From assembly GCA_019059635.1 (NCBI GenBank), contig JAGVRJ010000009.1:310001-374000 (forward strand): a stretch of 64,000 nt of DNA. Reading direction: 5' to 3'. The translations under genes and the position numbers were made by a program. The number at the start of each line of letters is the position of its first letter. The stretch's first letter is position 1. Positions 11,787 to 24,794 of this stretch are shown here, piece after piece. The notes under the pieces were generated by a model. That model searched no databases. It was given only the letters and a program-made list of their open reading frames with translations, and was not told the origin of the DNA. The stretch is from Proales similis (taxonomy: Eukaryota > Rotifera > Eurotatoria > Ploima > Proalidae).

Positions 11787-14088
11787 ATGAGCAGAAGCAG
11801 CGTGGGGCGATGCGTAACCGCCTTCTTGGTCTTCTTCTTGTTGACTGGCCGATGTCTGGCACAGAACGATGCTCATCAAATTGAAGAAGAAGAAGAAGCA
11901 CTTAACCAACGGGTAAATTTTGCGCCATTTCGAGCCTGATTCGCTGCCATTCATCACCGGCAACGTCCAACAGATCATGGACGAGAAGAAGGCGGTCATG
12001 ATGGAGAATATTGACAAAAACAGCGAGGAATGCAAGCGGCCAGCGGAAAACGGGGCCGAGATTGACCAAAGCGCGCCCAAGTGTCCAAAACTGTTCGACC
12101 GCATTCTTTGCTGGCCAGAGACAGCTGCCGGCAAATGGGCCTATCAAGAGTGTCCGCACTGGTTCATCGGATTCGAGAACGCACACGGCGTGGCCAAACG
12201 CTACTGCGAGTCGGACGGCACTTGGCAAACAAAAAGCGGAATGAACGGCTCGTCGTACACCGACTACAAGGACTGCGTTAAAGATGTCGACCGCGACATT
12301 TTAGACGTGAGTTGCTCATTTAGCTGACAGGCTCGCTCGTTCAATCGAATCTTTTGCGTTTCAAGCGTCACTTGAAGACTCTGAAATTGATCGGCAAAAT
12401 CGGAAGCTCAATGTCCTTGTTCTCGCTCATATCGGCGATTCTATTGCTTCTTATGCTTAAGTAAGTGACCCGAGTCAACACGGCCTTGTCTGCTCATTCA
12501 AATCAATGTTTCAAATCGACAGGCGTCTACATTGTGCGCGCAACATTCTTCACGTCAACCTGTTCGCTTCCTTCCTTCTGTTTTGTATATCGCATCTTAT
12601 AAAAGAAACCTTCTGGGTCTACTCTGTCGGCTTTCCCAAGGACGTGATTCTCGAGCCGGGCTTGAAAAAAGTCATGATGAACGAGAACGTATCGGTACGT
12701 TGAGCCTTTCCAACCGTTTTGCGTTGATTGTTCGATTGAACTGCGCCTCGTCTAGCATTGGGAATGCAAAACTCTCATGTCAATTCACCGATACGCCGAA
12801 TCGAGTAATCACGTTATGGTGTTCTGTGAAGCGCTCTATCTCAACACTTTGGTGTCGATTTCTACATTCAACGAGAAGAACAATTACAAATTGTACATCG
12901 CGGCTGGCTGGCGTAAGTTCTCCCTTCGACGGCACCAACTCGCTCTCAACCGACCGCAATTGTTTAGTGGCTCCTCTAATCTGGATTGTGCCGTTCATAG
13001 TGTCGATGGCCATCTGGGGCAATCCCAATTCGTAAGCGCCCCTCTCACTCTGCCCGACTCTCTTTTTTCTAAACACAATTCAAAAGATGCTGGAACACAC
13101 AGACGATGTTCTCTTATCTCTACGTGGTGCCGCAAGTGCTTTTGATCACAGTAATTGCCTATCAACTCTCTGCCCTTAACTTTGGCCTTAAACTCTCGAC
13201 GAAAGCTCGACTTTGTGCTCTTCATAATCATCTTCTGGGTACTTCGCAATAAATTGAAAAAGAGCAATTTTGTTGATCCGCGCCACCACCGCTACAGAGT
13301 GTAAATATGCCAAGTCTTGCATGCTTGTTCGAAGCCTAACTCATGCGCGATTTCAAATATTCAACCAAATAAACAGCAAACTGGCCAAGTCGACTCTCAT
13401 CCTGTTGCCGTTGTTCAGTACATATTACATTGCGTTCAGTGTTTGGCAGCCGTTCGTCTCCAGCAAGCTGCCCATTTCAATCGAGTTGGTGCGGCTCTAT
13501 TTCGAAATTATTTGCAGTTCATTTCAGGTGAGTAGATCGCCATAATCGCCAGGCAGCGCCAATTTTAAATCAAACGCATTCTGTGCACTCTCTTAGGGCT
13601 TCTTGATTGCGCTCATTTATGTGTTCTTCAACTCAGAAGTGCGCGACGAGCTTTTGCGGCAGATCGACCGCAAAATATTGCAGCATAATCCGAACATGGC
13701 GCGTCTGGGCTCGTTTGTTAACAGAGGCCGCAATCGTTCGTCCGTGTCGACCAACATTCGCGATCGCACCAACTTAAAGCGGCGCGAAACGCAAAAAGAA
13801 GGCGAGATCACGCCGTTGGCCGTCGGCGATCCTGGTGAGGCCGACTCTGTATATATGCAGGCGAAGAACCAGCAGTCCGAAGAGAATGCGTGTGAACACG
13901 GCCGAGTCGAGCGAGCGGATTCAAACAGCGCCGAGGCACAGACAAAAGAGCCGCTCACTAGGCCGGAGTCAGGAGAGCCTGCTGCCCTTGACCAAACAAA
14001 CGAGAATCAGAGAAGCCCGAGCACTCGGCTGCCTGATCACAAGTCGGACCCAACTGAGCAGCATCGTCTTCTGTCGCCAAAGCCGTGA
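11787..14088 (+). CDS. Class B (secretin family) neuropeptide GPCR
   Basis: This is a hormone receptor of the secretin family, probably signalling through Gs. Ten exons join in frame to 582 aa: 11787-11912, 11974-12306, 12366-12460, 12523-12694, 12756-12912, 12968-13031, 13087-13150, 13206-13300, 13377-13527 and 13597-14088. Exon 1 encodes a signal peptide (FLVFFLLTGRCLAQ). Exon 2 carries the Cys-rich hormone-binding domain (FDRILCWPETAAGKWAYQEC and later Cys residues). Seven hydrophobic helices follow with family landmarks: LHCARNILHVNLFASF in TM2, CEALYLNTLV in TM3, LAKSTLILLPLF in TM6, and FQGFLIALIYVFFNSEVRDE in TM7/helix 8. The last exon adds a long polar tail of about 140 residues. DRILCWP and KSTL.LPLF recall PTH/PDF/calcitonin-like receptors, but I cannot settle the ligand. 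Start: first ATG leading into the signal peptide. Confidence 0.85.
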
Positions 14089-14452
14089 ACAGCATCGCTT
14101 TGAAATTTGGCCATTTTCTGAACCCTATTTCCAATTGAGCTGAACCCGAGTAATTCAAGTGCCCTCTTAACAAGCGCCCCAGCCTCGCCCCCCCCCCCAC
14201 TCGTTCGTATCTCTTCACTTCTTCTCGGTTCATTCACCCCTCAACTGCTCCTTTTTTCCTGTGTCCTTATTTCCGCGCTATATTGACAGCCTGATTTCCA
14301 TCACTTTGGAACACGCAAGCAATCAAAGCCTGAGAGTTTACATCCGACCACTCTACGCTTCTTTCTCCCTTTTCGAGCGTTTTTCTTTTCCCTGCTCCTC
14401 CTTTCCGCCAAGTCCCTTAATTTTTTTTTTATTCTTGAATACAATTTTTCTC
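14089..14452. other. Short pyrimidine-rich spacer between convergent genes
   Basis: This is the 3' flank of the GPCR. It is C/T-rich, with a C10 run near 14190, and holds no credible exon. I see no AATAAA on the plus strand here, so the GPCR may use a variant polyadenylation signal. Confidence 0.4.
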
Positions 14453-14458
14453 TTTATT
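14453..14458 (-). terminator. Polyadenylation signal of the unknown minus-strand gene
   Basis: TTTATT on the plus strand reads AATAAA on the minus strand, only about 9 bases beyond the stop of the 204-codon frame at 14467. Confidence 0.55.
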
Positions 14459-14466
14459 GAACATTT

Positions 14467-15081
14467 TTATGGCACACGAAAGGATTGCAATGGCGTGCAG
14501 GGCGGATTTATCAACGCGTTCTGCCGATTGAACGCTTCGTTCAGCTGAGCTTGAAGGCAGAACTTGCGATGATTGAAAGAGGCGGTGGTGAATGAGCTCT
14601 GCGATGACCACTCGTCGTTCAGATTTGAGCCTGAATTGTACGAGCTGGTTGATGTAGTCTGTAAGCGATCTAGCTGCTCTGGCTTCCACAATTTCAATCT
14701 CGACGACCTCGACAGAATACGCGTGTTATGGCATCGAGCGTCAGATCGTAAGTTCTGCAAATGCTCGTCCAGACAGCCGACTATGTTTAGTTCGCTTTTA
14801 AATGCCAGACTGTTCCTCGACTGCTTCAAACTTGACTGGCTCATAAAATCAGTCAAGCGCACACTGGCGCTCTGATGCTGTTGATTTGCTTGCTGTTGAT
14901 GATGCGCTTTTATTCGGACTCGGGGCTTTGATCTATTGACCGAGTCGCCAGACGCCTGATTTATTTGAGGAAGATGAGTTGGCTTCTGCCTCCTGTCCCT
15001 CGACATGAACGGATCAAAAATGATCAGATTGCTTTTGCTTCGTTGTACAGGAGCGCCCAGCGGCGGGCAGAGTGTGCTCAT
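14467..15081 (-). CDS. Uncharacterized Ser/Gln-rich protein
   Basis: A single-exon frame of 204 aa begins at an ATG at 15081 and ends next to an AATAAA signal. I do not recognise the family. The protein is polar, with a basic N-terminal third (RDRRQKPTHLPQ), a short Gln/His-rich stretch (HHQQQANQQHQS), several Ser-rich segments and a Cys/Pro-containing end. There is no signal peptide or membrane segment. It is convergent with the class B GPCR. The intact frame, the polyadenylation signal right after the stop and the balanced amino acid use favour a real gene. Further 5' exons are possible. Confidence 0.45.
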   Translation of the reverse strand: MSTLCPPLGAPVQRSKSNLIIFDPFMSRDRRQKPTHLPQINQASGDSVNRSKPRVRIKAHHQQQANQQHQSASVRLTDFMSQSSLKQSRNSLAFKSELNIVGCLDEHLQNLRSDARCHNTRILSRSSRLKLWKPEQLDRLQTTSTSSYNSGSNLNDEWSSQSSFTTASFNHRKFCLQAQLNEAFNRQNALINPPCTPLQSFRVP

Positions 15082-15770
15082 GGCTGAGAAACAAAGTGGC
15101 AGTCGGACTAAATCAATAATCGTCGTCCGGGGCCGACTGCTTGGTTCGCCTAATTGGTTTTTGTTCGTCCTCGCCTGATTGTCGACAAGCGCCTCCTATT
15201 TTACTCAATCTTTTTGTTTCAATTCTTTTAACTGGCCTGGCTTCCTCACGCACGAGCGTTTATGTTTTCTAGACAAACTATGCTCGGTTGCGAACACCAG
15301 CGCTAGGGCTTTACGTGCTTGTTTTGTTTTTGTTGGTGGCGCTTTGAAGCCGGAGCGATCGATTCGTGCCAGAAAATATCTAGACCCGGGCGAGTGCTGC
15401 TGCGGCTTAAACTGACATAAACGCCGGTGCTTTGCTCTGCCTCGGCATTTTCTATTCCTCGTCCTTATTAAATTGACTTGACGCGAGTCAAGTGCGACTC
15501 TATTGCCTGTTTATTTGCTCAGCGTTTTCTTGGCCCTTTTTTATGTAAATTTCCCTTCTAACTGCCAGAGCCTCGAACCTGCGTCGAATCAATTCGCTTA
15601 TTCATTATTAGAGCCAACAATTGGACGAGAACTAAAGGTTGAAATGAAAAACCTTCAAAAAGAAAATTTTCTTAAAGAATATAAAAGTCGATTGTCCTTG
15701 CCGAATTCAAATAATCGTTCAGTGACCAAGAAAGTCTAGCTGCCTGTATGACCCTGACGCGGCTTCTGAT
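15082..15770. other. Spacer without a supported gene
   Basis: No ATG-initiated exon with family similarity was found. A frame at 15503-15739 encodes a hydrophobic leader but starts at TTG and has no other support. Confidence 0.4.
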
Positions 15771-16115
15771 TTCATCATTTCATGCGAATGTTGCACTTTA
15801 ATTGGAAATGTGAAATTTAGGCAAAAAGAAAGCAAATATTGCTCACAAGTGAAAAGGTGATAAACCTGCACATAACTTCATTTGTCAAGTCAAGTCTCAA
15901 GCAGAGGACCAGAGGACGCCGGGGTCCGGAGATGAATCAGATTTTGGTAAAACGAAAAGGAAAGACAAGAGCAAAGTTGTGTTTCAAGGAGAAGGCAGCT
16001 GAGGTGAGGCAGCTGTTTGGCTTTTCCTCTCTTTCCAATTGCCTACTTAAGTATATCGCGAAAAAATCCTTGGAGGCCAGGAAGAAGGTTGTGTTTAAGA
16101 GGGAGAATAGAAAGT
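15771..16115 (+). pseudogene. Decayed partial copies of the EIF2S2 5' region
   Basis: By eye, two blocks repeat the intact EIF2S2 locus downstream. Bases 15771-15850 resemble the EIF2S2 upstream flank at 16367-16450; both contain an ATTTC(A/G)(T/C)GC(G/A)AATGTTGCA core followed by AAAA(A/G)GAAAGC. Bases 15905-16045 resemble 16857-17005, which covers the end of EIF2S2 exon 2, its GAGGTGAG splice donor and the start of intron 2. The lysine-rich coding part is recognisable (KRKGKTRAKLCF against [12 protein letters not shown]) but diverged, and exon 1 and most of exon 2 are missing. A third weaker echo of the AAGTTGTGTTT coding block lies at 16080-16110. The order suggests local tandem duplication followed by deletion and drift. 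Confidence 0.6.
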
Positions 16116-16624
16116 AAAGCCATTGAACTGGCTCTATATAAATACTATAGCAAGTTTTCTGCGGGAATCTTCAAAGACTTTCAAAATTTGCCGAATATTT
16201 TACGTAGTGCGTTAATAAAAGACGCCTGTTTGAGATTAAGATTGCAAGGGAGAAACTGAAGAGGAAAAATAAAATTCGAATTGGGTAAATCTTGTTCGGT
16301 TCAAAGAGAGACCCGGGAGATCCGATAATCTGGCAGTCGGTTTTGTACGACTCGACTTGTGATTGCATAATTTCGCGCAAATGTTGCATTTGAATCAGAA
16401 ATATTAAACAAAAGGAAAGCTAAAACTGCACAAAGATGAGGCAAGGGCAACACATTTGACCCGTGAACAATGTGTTCAGCATTTGCGAATCTACATGCGT
16501 CTGCCTCGCAATTGTGTGTGCTCATTTTTAAAGCCTTTTTTCTAAATATAATTCGCAAACAGAATTTTGAGTGCTTATCTTTCGATACCCAGATAGAGTC
16601 AGAAAGAAAATCGATTAAAATAGA

Positions 16625-17785
16625 ATGACCGATCCGGAAAAGGCGATTGAAGCTCAGCCAGACGCTGATGTAAGTGAAGAGGGGCAGTGACGGGCATGGT
16701 GAGTGGCGGCTGGCTAATCGGGCACTCAATCGAAGGTCATCGACTTCGGCAAGAAGAAGAAAAAGAAGAAGACCAAGGAGGAGCTGCTGCAAGAAGAAGA
16801 GGCCGCCAAAGTAGAGGCCAGCGAAGGCCAATCAACAGCGGAGCCTCAAGCTGCCGAGCAAGACCAAGAAGCGTCCACTGGCGAGTTTGATTTCGGCAAA
16901 AAGAAAAAGAAGGACAAGGGCAAAGTGAAGTTTGAAGACGAGCAAGGAGAAGTTGAGGTGAGCCGTCGTTGTTTTTTTGAGCTCTCCAATATCTGATTTC
17001 GTTTCTTTTTTCTTTAAGTTCAACGACCCGAATCTAGACCCAAACAAAATTCGCGAAACGCAAAATCAGCTGTCGGCCACTGACGGCGGCAGCAACTGGA
17101 TGGGAAGCGAGCGAGACTACACATACGACGAGCTGCTGACAAGAGTGTTCAACATCATGCGAGAGAAGAATCCGAATCTGGTCACGGGCGAGAAGGTTTG
17201 CTTCAAAATGCAGCCACCGCAAGTGTACAGAATCGGCGCCAAGAAAACCTCGTTCGCCAACTTTGCGTCCATGTGTCAAATGTGAGCCATTCTCTCTGTC
17301 ACCTCGAGCCATTCAGAAAAGCATCAGCATTTTGTATCAAGTCTTCGTCGTCAGGAAAAGCATATGCTCAACTTTCTTCTGGTCGAGTTGGGCACCAGGT
17401 GAATACAATAATTTGAACAAAATCTTATCATCAACTTTTGTTCACATCGCGTTCTAAAGCGGATCTCTTGACGGAAACAAGCAGCAGCTCATCATCAAAG
17501 GCAAATTCCAGCAGAAACAAATCGAAAACGTTCTTCGTCGATACATCAGTAAGCGTGCCTTCACCCGCCCTCGATTCTTTTCGTCATTTGAGCCATTTGC
17601 CATTTGTAGAGGAGTATGTGACATGCCATACATGCCGTTCGCCAAACACCAATCTCGTTAAAGAGGAGCGTTTGTTCTTTTTGAAATGCGAAGCTTGCGG
17701 AGCTACATGCTCGGTCACCAGCATCAAAACTGGCTTCCAGGCACAGGTCGGCCGAAGAGCTGCCACCAGGGCGCGCGCTACATAA
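16625..17785 (+). CDS. EIF2S2: Translation initiation factor eIF2 subunit beta
   Basis: The beta subunit of eIF2 helps deliver Met-tRNAi to the 40S ribosome and binds eIF5 and eIF2B through lysine blocks. Six exons join in frame: 16625-16669, 16736-16957, 17019-17281, 17342-17398, 17460-17548 and 17610-17785. The N-terminal part has two polylysine blocks (FGKKKKKKK and [10 protein letters not shown]); vertebrates have three. The core shows [40 protein letters not shown] and [14 protein letters not shown]. The C-terminal zinc ribbon is complete, with CHTC and CEAC cysteine pairs, followed by SIKTGFQA and a basic tail. An AATAAA lies at 17911. Decayed partial copies of this gene lie upstream. 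Confidence 0.95.
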
Positions 17786-17910
17786 ACACTCTTTCTCGAT
17801 GTTCTTTGAAATCTTTAACGATAAATTCTTCTGTGTGCCGCCTTTTGCTTTTATTCACAAAGAAAGAGAGAAGCCGATCACACCGAGCGAGTGGCAAGCG
17901 AACGTCTTTA

Positions 17911-17916
17911 AATAAA
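17911..17916 (+). terminator. EIF2S2 polyadenylation signal
   Basis: An AATAAA followed by an A-rich run, 126 bases after the EIF2S2 stop and just before the converging CROT-like stop at 17987. Confidence 0.6.
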
Positions 17917-17986
17917 AAAAAAAAGAAAGTCATTAAACTAAAGACTCGAATGGAACCGTAGAAAGAGAGAGAGAGAGAAGAAGAAA

Positions 17987-20532
17987 TTAAATATTCGCAT
18001 TGGGCTCAAACAAGCTGAGCACGTCTGTGAACGCCCTATTCAATGTTTGGCTTATCAAATCCAAGCTCGTCTCTTTGCTGTTTGAGTTGATCACTAAGCC
18101 AAAAGTGAGTCTTTGCAAGAGCGATTAAATCAGGCCTCAAGGTAAATTAAAATTGGCTCTCACCCTTCAGGAGGAAAGCAGTAGATCATCGTGTAGCCGT
18201 CCGTAATGAACGGGGCACAAGTTCCGTTTATGTTGGTGTAGCCCAGACAGCTTGAGCTGATTACAAAGTTGCCTCCGCCTCCGCTCAATGCAAACGACGA
18301 GTCAGTGAATAAGGCCGGCGTGGGCAATTTAAGCTCGCGAGCCGCCATTAAAAGCCCGAGGAGATGTCGGTCGCAGCCTTGACCGTTTCGAGCCTCGCTC
18401 ATCAGCTGGTCGTGTTTGGCGCACGCCTTCAAGAACATCGACTTGAGAGCGGGCCGCTAAATCGCGCAAACTTGAAATCGCCGGGCAAAATCAAATTGAT
18501 GGGCGAATACCTTGGATCGATCAGAAAAGTCGGAGAGCATCGATCTACAGAACTCGACCGCTTCAGAAGTGCACGATCGCACAGTCTCTGTTCGACCGTG
18601 ATAGAACGAGCGAAGTGTGGCTGTCTCATAAGTGGCTGCCGGCCTTTGTAGGAGGCAACTTTTAAGGAGGCAGACCAAGAGACTCAAACTGAGTTTGACT
18701 TGCTTGTTGTGCGCGTAGAAGTAAGCCAGCTGCATGCAAACTTGAGTTATTGTATCGGGATTGACTCGGAGCCGCTTTAGCTCGTCCTTGGTCAATTTCG
18801 CAAGCGACAAGATTTTTACTTGAAGCGGTTCCGCCTTTCGGTGTCACTCAACTTAGTGGTTCGCAACAAAGCGGGAAGATTAGACTAAATTTACTGATCG
18901 TAAGAATAAACGCTCGCATCTGTCTATTTCCTCTTTTATTTTCTCATCGACTCGAAACTCAAGCTCTTTGACGAGCTTATCGGCTGGCACAGGGCTGTCT
19001 AACGATCCGATCTTTTAATGAGGGCATTTTGGGTTAGAATTGCGACTGCCATCTCGTTCTTACGAGCTTACTCTTTTCCAGTCAAACTTTTCAAGATTTT
19101 TTATCACGAAGTGACTGATGGTGCCGGATGCGATGCCTAGAATTAAAGTCGAAAATTTTTTGAAAATTGAAATTTTTTGCTGATTAGCTGATTAGTCCAA
19201 CCGTCTAAAGGAGAGTGCTGTTTATTATGAGCGGGTCATGAGCGTCTCAGCAGGCAAGGCGGGCTCGAAAAGACCTACCTCGCTGTTTGACGAAGTGATT
19301 CCGTTCTTGGCCACAATCACCTGATAGGACTTGTCAAAGAAGCGATTTTTTGGATTTTTCTTCAACGAGATTGAAACAAGCTCAAGATGGCGGGGTCACT
19401 TTTTGTCCATCTGAAAATGATTCTTCTTCTTCTTGGCCTACTTGGTCTAAATCAATGGCCGAATCGTCGTCTAAACAAATCGTGTACAACGCCTCTTCGA
19501 TACTCTTCAAACTCGCCTCGTTCTGAACACCGATCTCAATCAGATGGTCTCTATTCTATTTTCAGAAAATGAGAAACTTGGTCGCTTATGTCAGAGGAGA
19601 ATTCGACTGACTAAACCTTGGCCCAAGTGTCTCTATTGTCGGCCGTTAACGCTCCCACTCCGCATCCGTACGCGACACATTGTTGTCTGATCTGTTTTAG
19701 AAGGGCGTAAAGCTCGTTGGGCGTCAGTAGGGTGTCGCTATCTGGTCGATAGACTCGAATCTGGAAGAATCGATATCTGTAAATGACTACAATGTGCGAC
19801 GGACACTCGCCCTGGTCGACTAGGAAGCCTGCTTTGCTCAAAGTGCCGAGCTTTGTTGCACATGTGAAAGTCACCTGTCTTGAACGATATTTTGAGGCGA
19901 TCGGTTCCAGGTGCCGGAATTCGACAAGTGCAGTAGAAGCGAGCAAGCTGGTCCATGGACAAGAAGCTGGAGCGCGATTGATGAGGAGGAATCGCTTGTC
20001 TTTGCACAATCGGTCAGTCTGTCCAATTTGCCACGTTCACTTTTCACTCACCGTCTGAGTAAGTCAAAGAATTTGTTGTAAAAATGTGTTTGAGCTGCGG
20101 TCACCGCCAGCTGATAGTCGATGCCGAGCTTTTCCAATTCTTCGATTCGTTCGGTTTGAATATTCTCATGCGCCAGAAAGCCGCAAGTGTTTACGTGCGG
20201 TGCGACCGGATATCGGCCAGAGAGATAGGCAGCATCCAGCCACCAGTCTTCGAGCTTTTCAATTTCGACTCTTCATTTCAAGTGCCTAGTAATGCAAACG
20301 GATTGATAGAAATGCAAACCCAATTGCGTCTTTGTCGCGCCCTCTCGTTCAGCAAAAACTGAAGCCTTGGTCCGTCAGTGCGAGCGAAATCCTCAACAAG
20401 GCGTTGTGTCTTGGCAAATTCAAGCTCATTCGCAACCAACGGTCTCACCGAGTCCAAGTACTTGGCCAGAGTTTGCTCGAGTGCTGGCACCGGCAACTCG
20501 GGCAGTAAATCATCTTGGCTGAACGTTTTCAT
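17987..20532 (-). CDS. CROT: Carnitine O-acyltransferase, octanoyltransferase-like
   Basis: This enzyme of the choline/carnitine acyltransferase family moves medium-chain acyl groups between CoA and carnitine. The start is the ATG at 20532 (MKTFSQDDLLPELPVP); longer upstream reading would need a TTG. Exon 1 (20320-20532) ends at RRNW and exon 2 (20052-20254) starts LEDWWLDAAYLSGRYP. Later landmarks are SMDQLARFYCTCRIP, HIVVIYRYRFFQIRVY, the catalytic-His block EHSPLDG, FYHGRTETVRSC, CDRHLLGL and SGGGGNFVISSS. The C-terminal two favour CROT over CRAT or choline acetyltransferase. The His block needs a 16-nt micro-exon (19202-19217). One intron near 19,830 is only about 44 nt. The protein ends EPNANI, with no evident SKL-type peroxisomal signal. 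The gene diverges from malic enzyme. Exon edges between 18,100 and 19,600 are partly approximate. Confidence 0.88.
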
Positions 20533-21200
20533 TTCTTTCGTATCTTCGATCTCAAATTCACTCAAATTGTGGCTGGGTCTTTCAAAATTGAAACTTATTC
20601 GACTAATCTCGAACTCAGTCTGTCTCAAAATGATTTATGACTAAAACTCTCAAATTTAATTTGTTCAAAGTTCAAAGTCTATGTATGAGAGCAACTGCGC
20701 CTTATTTTATAGACGCGGTTTCTATATTTAGAAAAGTCCGAGAAAAGGCCAAATTTGTCTGTCGGTCATTTTAAACCGTCTTGTTGATCAATGGAGCAGG
20801 TAGCAGCAGCAGAGCAGGCATTGAGAACCAACTTGGACACGCCCTCCACTCCTCGAGGAAAGTTTTAAATGCGACCTGGCAAATTTGTTCAAATGTTTGA
20901 GGCATTTTGCAACAAATGCTCCGATTCATCTGTGTGCGTGTGTGTGCGCGCGCGCTTGTGCTGAAGCTGCTTATGACGCGCATATTGTCGACGCTTTATG
21001 CAAATATAGATCGGTGGTCGGTTGCAAATATGAACCGAACTGCGAGAAGCCCGCGACTCCCAACGACGCGAATCGTGGCTCTACTTCTGTCTGCGTTCGA
21101 ATTTTTTCAGCTCGCAACTGAAATGCGCTGGTCAATTCGTTTAGAAAAATTTCGCAGCACTCAAGCGAGAGATAGAGGCCAAAGAAGGCAAAACTTTGAG
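20533..21200. promoter_or_regulatory. Divergent promoter region, CROT-like / malic enzyme
   Basis: These 668 bases separate the starts of two divergent metabolic genes. It holds a GT/GC-rich patch near 20930-20960 and no TATA box I would trust. The malic enzyme frame stays open upstream of 21201, so part may be 5' coding or UTR. Confidence 0.4.
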
Positions 21201-23358
<2,158 letters not shown>

Positions 23359-23765
23359 ATCTCTTTTCCTTCAGCTAGCTCTTTCTCTGCAATTTCGTTT
23401 CTTCAAGTCGAATCAATTTGAAAATGCTCTCTTTTCCGGTTGCATGCTTCTTGGGCTAAATTAGAATTCCGCGCAAACAGAGTCAAACCTAGAACTAGAG
23501 AGAAAATAGAAACAAAGAGGGAGAGAGAAAGAGAAACAAGAATTAGAGTCCCAAGTCTCGAAAGTAAGAGTCACTAGCAGGAGACGATCAATTTGATTTT
23601 AAATGCCCGACCGCCAATCGTTGCTTTCATTTTCTAATTTTCCGACAATAAACGCCTCTTTCAATCCGGACGCGTGCAAAACAGAGAAATTCAAGCGACG
23701 AGCTCGTTGCGGAGCTCGCCGACCAACTAGTTCTCGGCCTGAGACTAAATTTTGTTAAAAAGGAA
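23359..23765 (+). other. Malic enzyme 3' UTR and RPRD1 promoter
   Basis: No further coding exon is seen. There is a GA-rich segment at 23510-23540, and an AATAAA at 23647-23652 that may end the malic enzyme mRNA. Only 114 bases separate that signal from the next start codon. Confidence 0.45.
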
Positions 23766-24794
23766 ATGAGCTTCAGTGAGTCGACGCTTCTTAAAAAGCT
23801 AAGGGAGCTCAACAACTCGCAGCAAAGTGTTCAAACCCTGTCGCTGTGGCTCATTCATCACCGCAAGCACTCAGAGCTTGTGGTCGGGCTCTGGCTCAAA
23901 GAGCTGCTCAAGGAGGCGAAACACGATCGAAAGCTCACTCTGATCTACCTGGCCAATGACATTCTGCAGAACAGCCGCAAGAAGGGCGACGAGTACTTGA
24001 AGCAGTTTGAGACTAGATTGGCGGAGGCGTTCGCCGACACGGCCAAGTCGGCCGACGACAAGGTTCGTTTCACTCTGGAGCGAATATTGAACATCTGGAA
24101 AGACAGACGCATCTACTCTGACGAGAAAATAGCCGAAATAAAAGCTTCGATTCACTCGGGCCAGGCGATCTCTGCCGAACTGAGATCGCCACTAATAGAC
24201 GAGAGTCAAACGGGCAAGCCAACGGCCGATAAAAAGACCAAGAGCCAAATCGACAATGAAAAGAGCCCGCTGGCCAAGAGCACATTCCGCGAAGAGATAA
24301 ACCAAGAGCTCAAGCAGACAGAAATAGAACCGCCCGAGCCGCAAGAGCTCATCGACATGATCCAGAGTCTCGAGCGTTCTGCCTCGTCTGACGCGCATGT
24401 GCGACAGAAGATCGCAGCCTTGCCCAAGAAGGTCACCGATCTCAACGAGCTGAAGAATATTCGCGATCGCAACGAGGCGCTTCAATACTCGACCATGGTG
24501 AACGAAGCGGCCGCCTTGCTGGACAATTACAACGAACGCCTGCAGAAAGAGCTTCAAGACAGACGCGAGACTGCACTCAAATTGGCCGCGTTCATCAAAC
24601 AGCAGAAAGAAGAGCTCGAGCGAGATGCGAGTCAAATAGAAGAATGGAAACAGCGGCAAACTCAAGTCGAGTCCATAAAGGTCGAACTCAAGAACCATAT
24701 CGAGAGTCTGCCGGACCTCAAGTCAATCGAACAAGCTGCTCAAATGACACCGTTGCCCAGTGCCAATGACCTCTTTTCGTCCTCTGTCGAATAG
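23766..24794 (+). CDS. RPRD1A/B (CREPT) homolog, RNA polymerase II CTD binder
   Basis: Proteins of this family bind the phosphorylated C-terminal domain of RNA polymerase II and recruit the Ser5 phosphatase RPAP2. The single exon encodes 342 aa. The N-terminal CID domain is very close to the vertebrate one (SQQSVQTLSLWLIHHRKH, KLTLIYLANDILQNS, FTLERILNIWKDRRIYS, about residues 1-130). A charged linker follows, then a C-terminal coiled coil (about 175-320) with LPKKVTDLNELKNIRDRNEA and a long Glu/Lys/Gln helix. The length fits the roughly 312-326 aa of the human paralogs. RPRD1A and RPRD1B cannot be told apart here, and an invertebrate would be expected to have one such gene. The lack of introns differs from most neighbours. 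Confidence 0.92.
   Translation: MSFSESTLLKKLRELNNSQQSVQTLSLWLIHHRKHSELVVGLWLKELLKEAKHDRKLTLIYLANDILQNSRKKGDEYLKQFETRLAEAFADTAKSADDKVRFTLERILNIWKDRRIYSDEKIAEIKASIHSGQAISAELRSPLIDESQTGKPTADKKTKSQIDNEKSPLAKSTFREEINQELKQTEIEPPEPQELIDMIQSLERSASSDAHVRQKIAALPKKVTDLNELKNIRDRNEALQYSTMVNEAAALLDNYNERLQKELQDRRETALKLAAFIKQQKEELERDASQIEEWKQRQTQVESIKVELKNHIESLPDLKSIEQAAQMTPLPSANDLFSSSVE

Noticed and set aside
15503-15739. A 78-codon frame with a hydrophobic leader, like a secreted peptide
   Set aside because: It opens with TTG and has no ATG before the hydrophobic part; no upstream exon with a matching phase was found.
17987-20532. Choline acetyltransferase or CRAT as identity of the acyltransferase
   Set aside because: The EHSPLDG block resembles choline acetyltransferase, but FYHGRTETVRSC and SGGGGNFVISSS near the C-terminus fit CROT best. 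I keep CROT-like; a phylogeny would decide.
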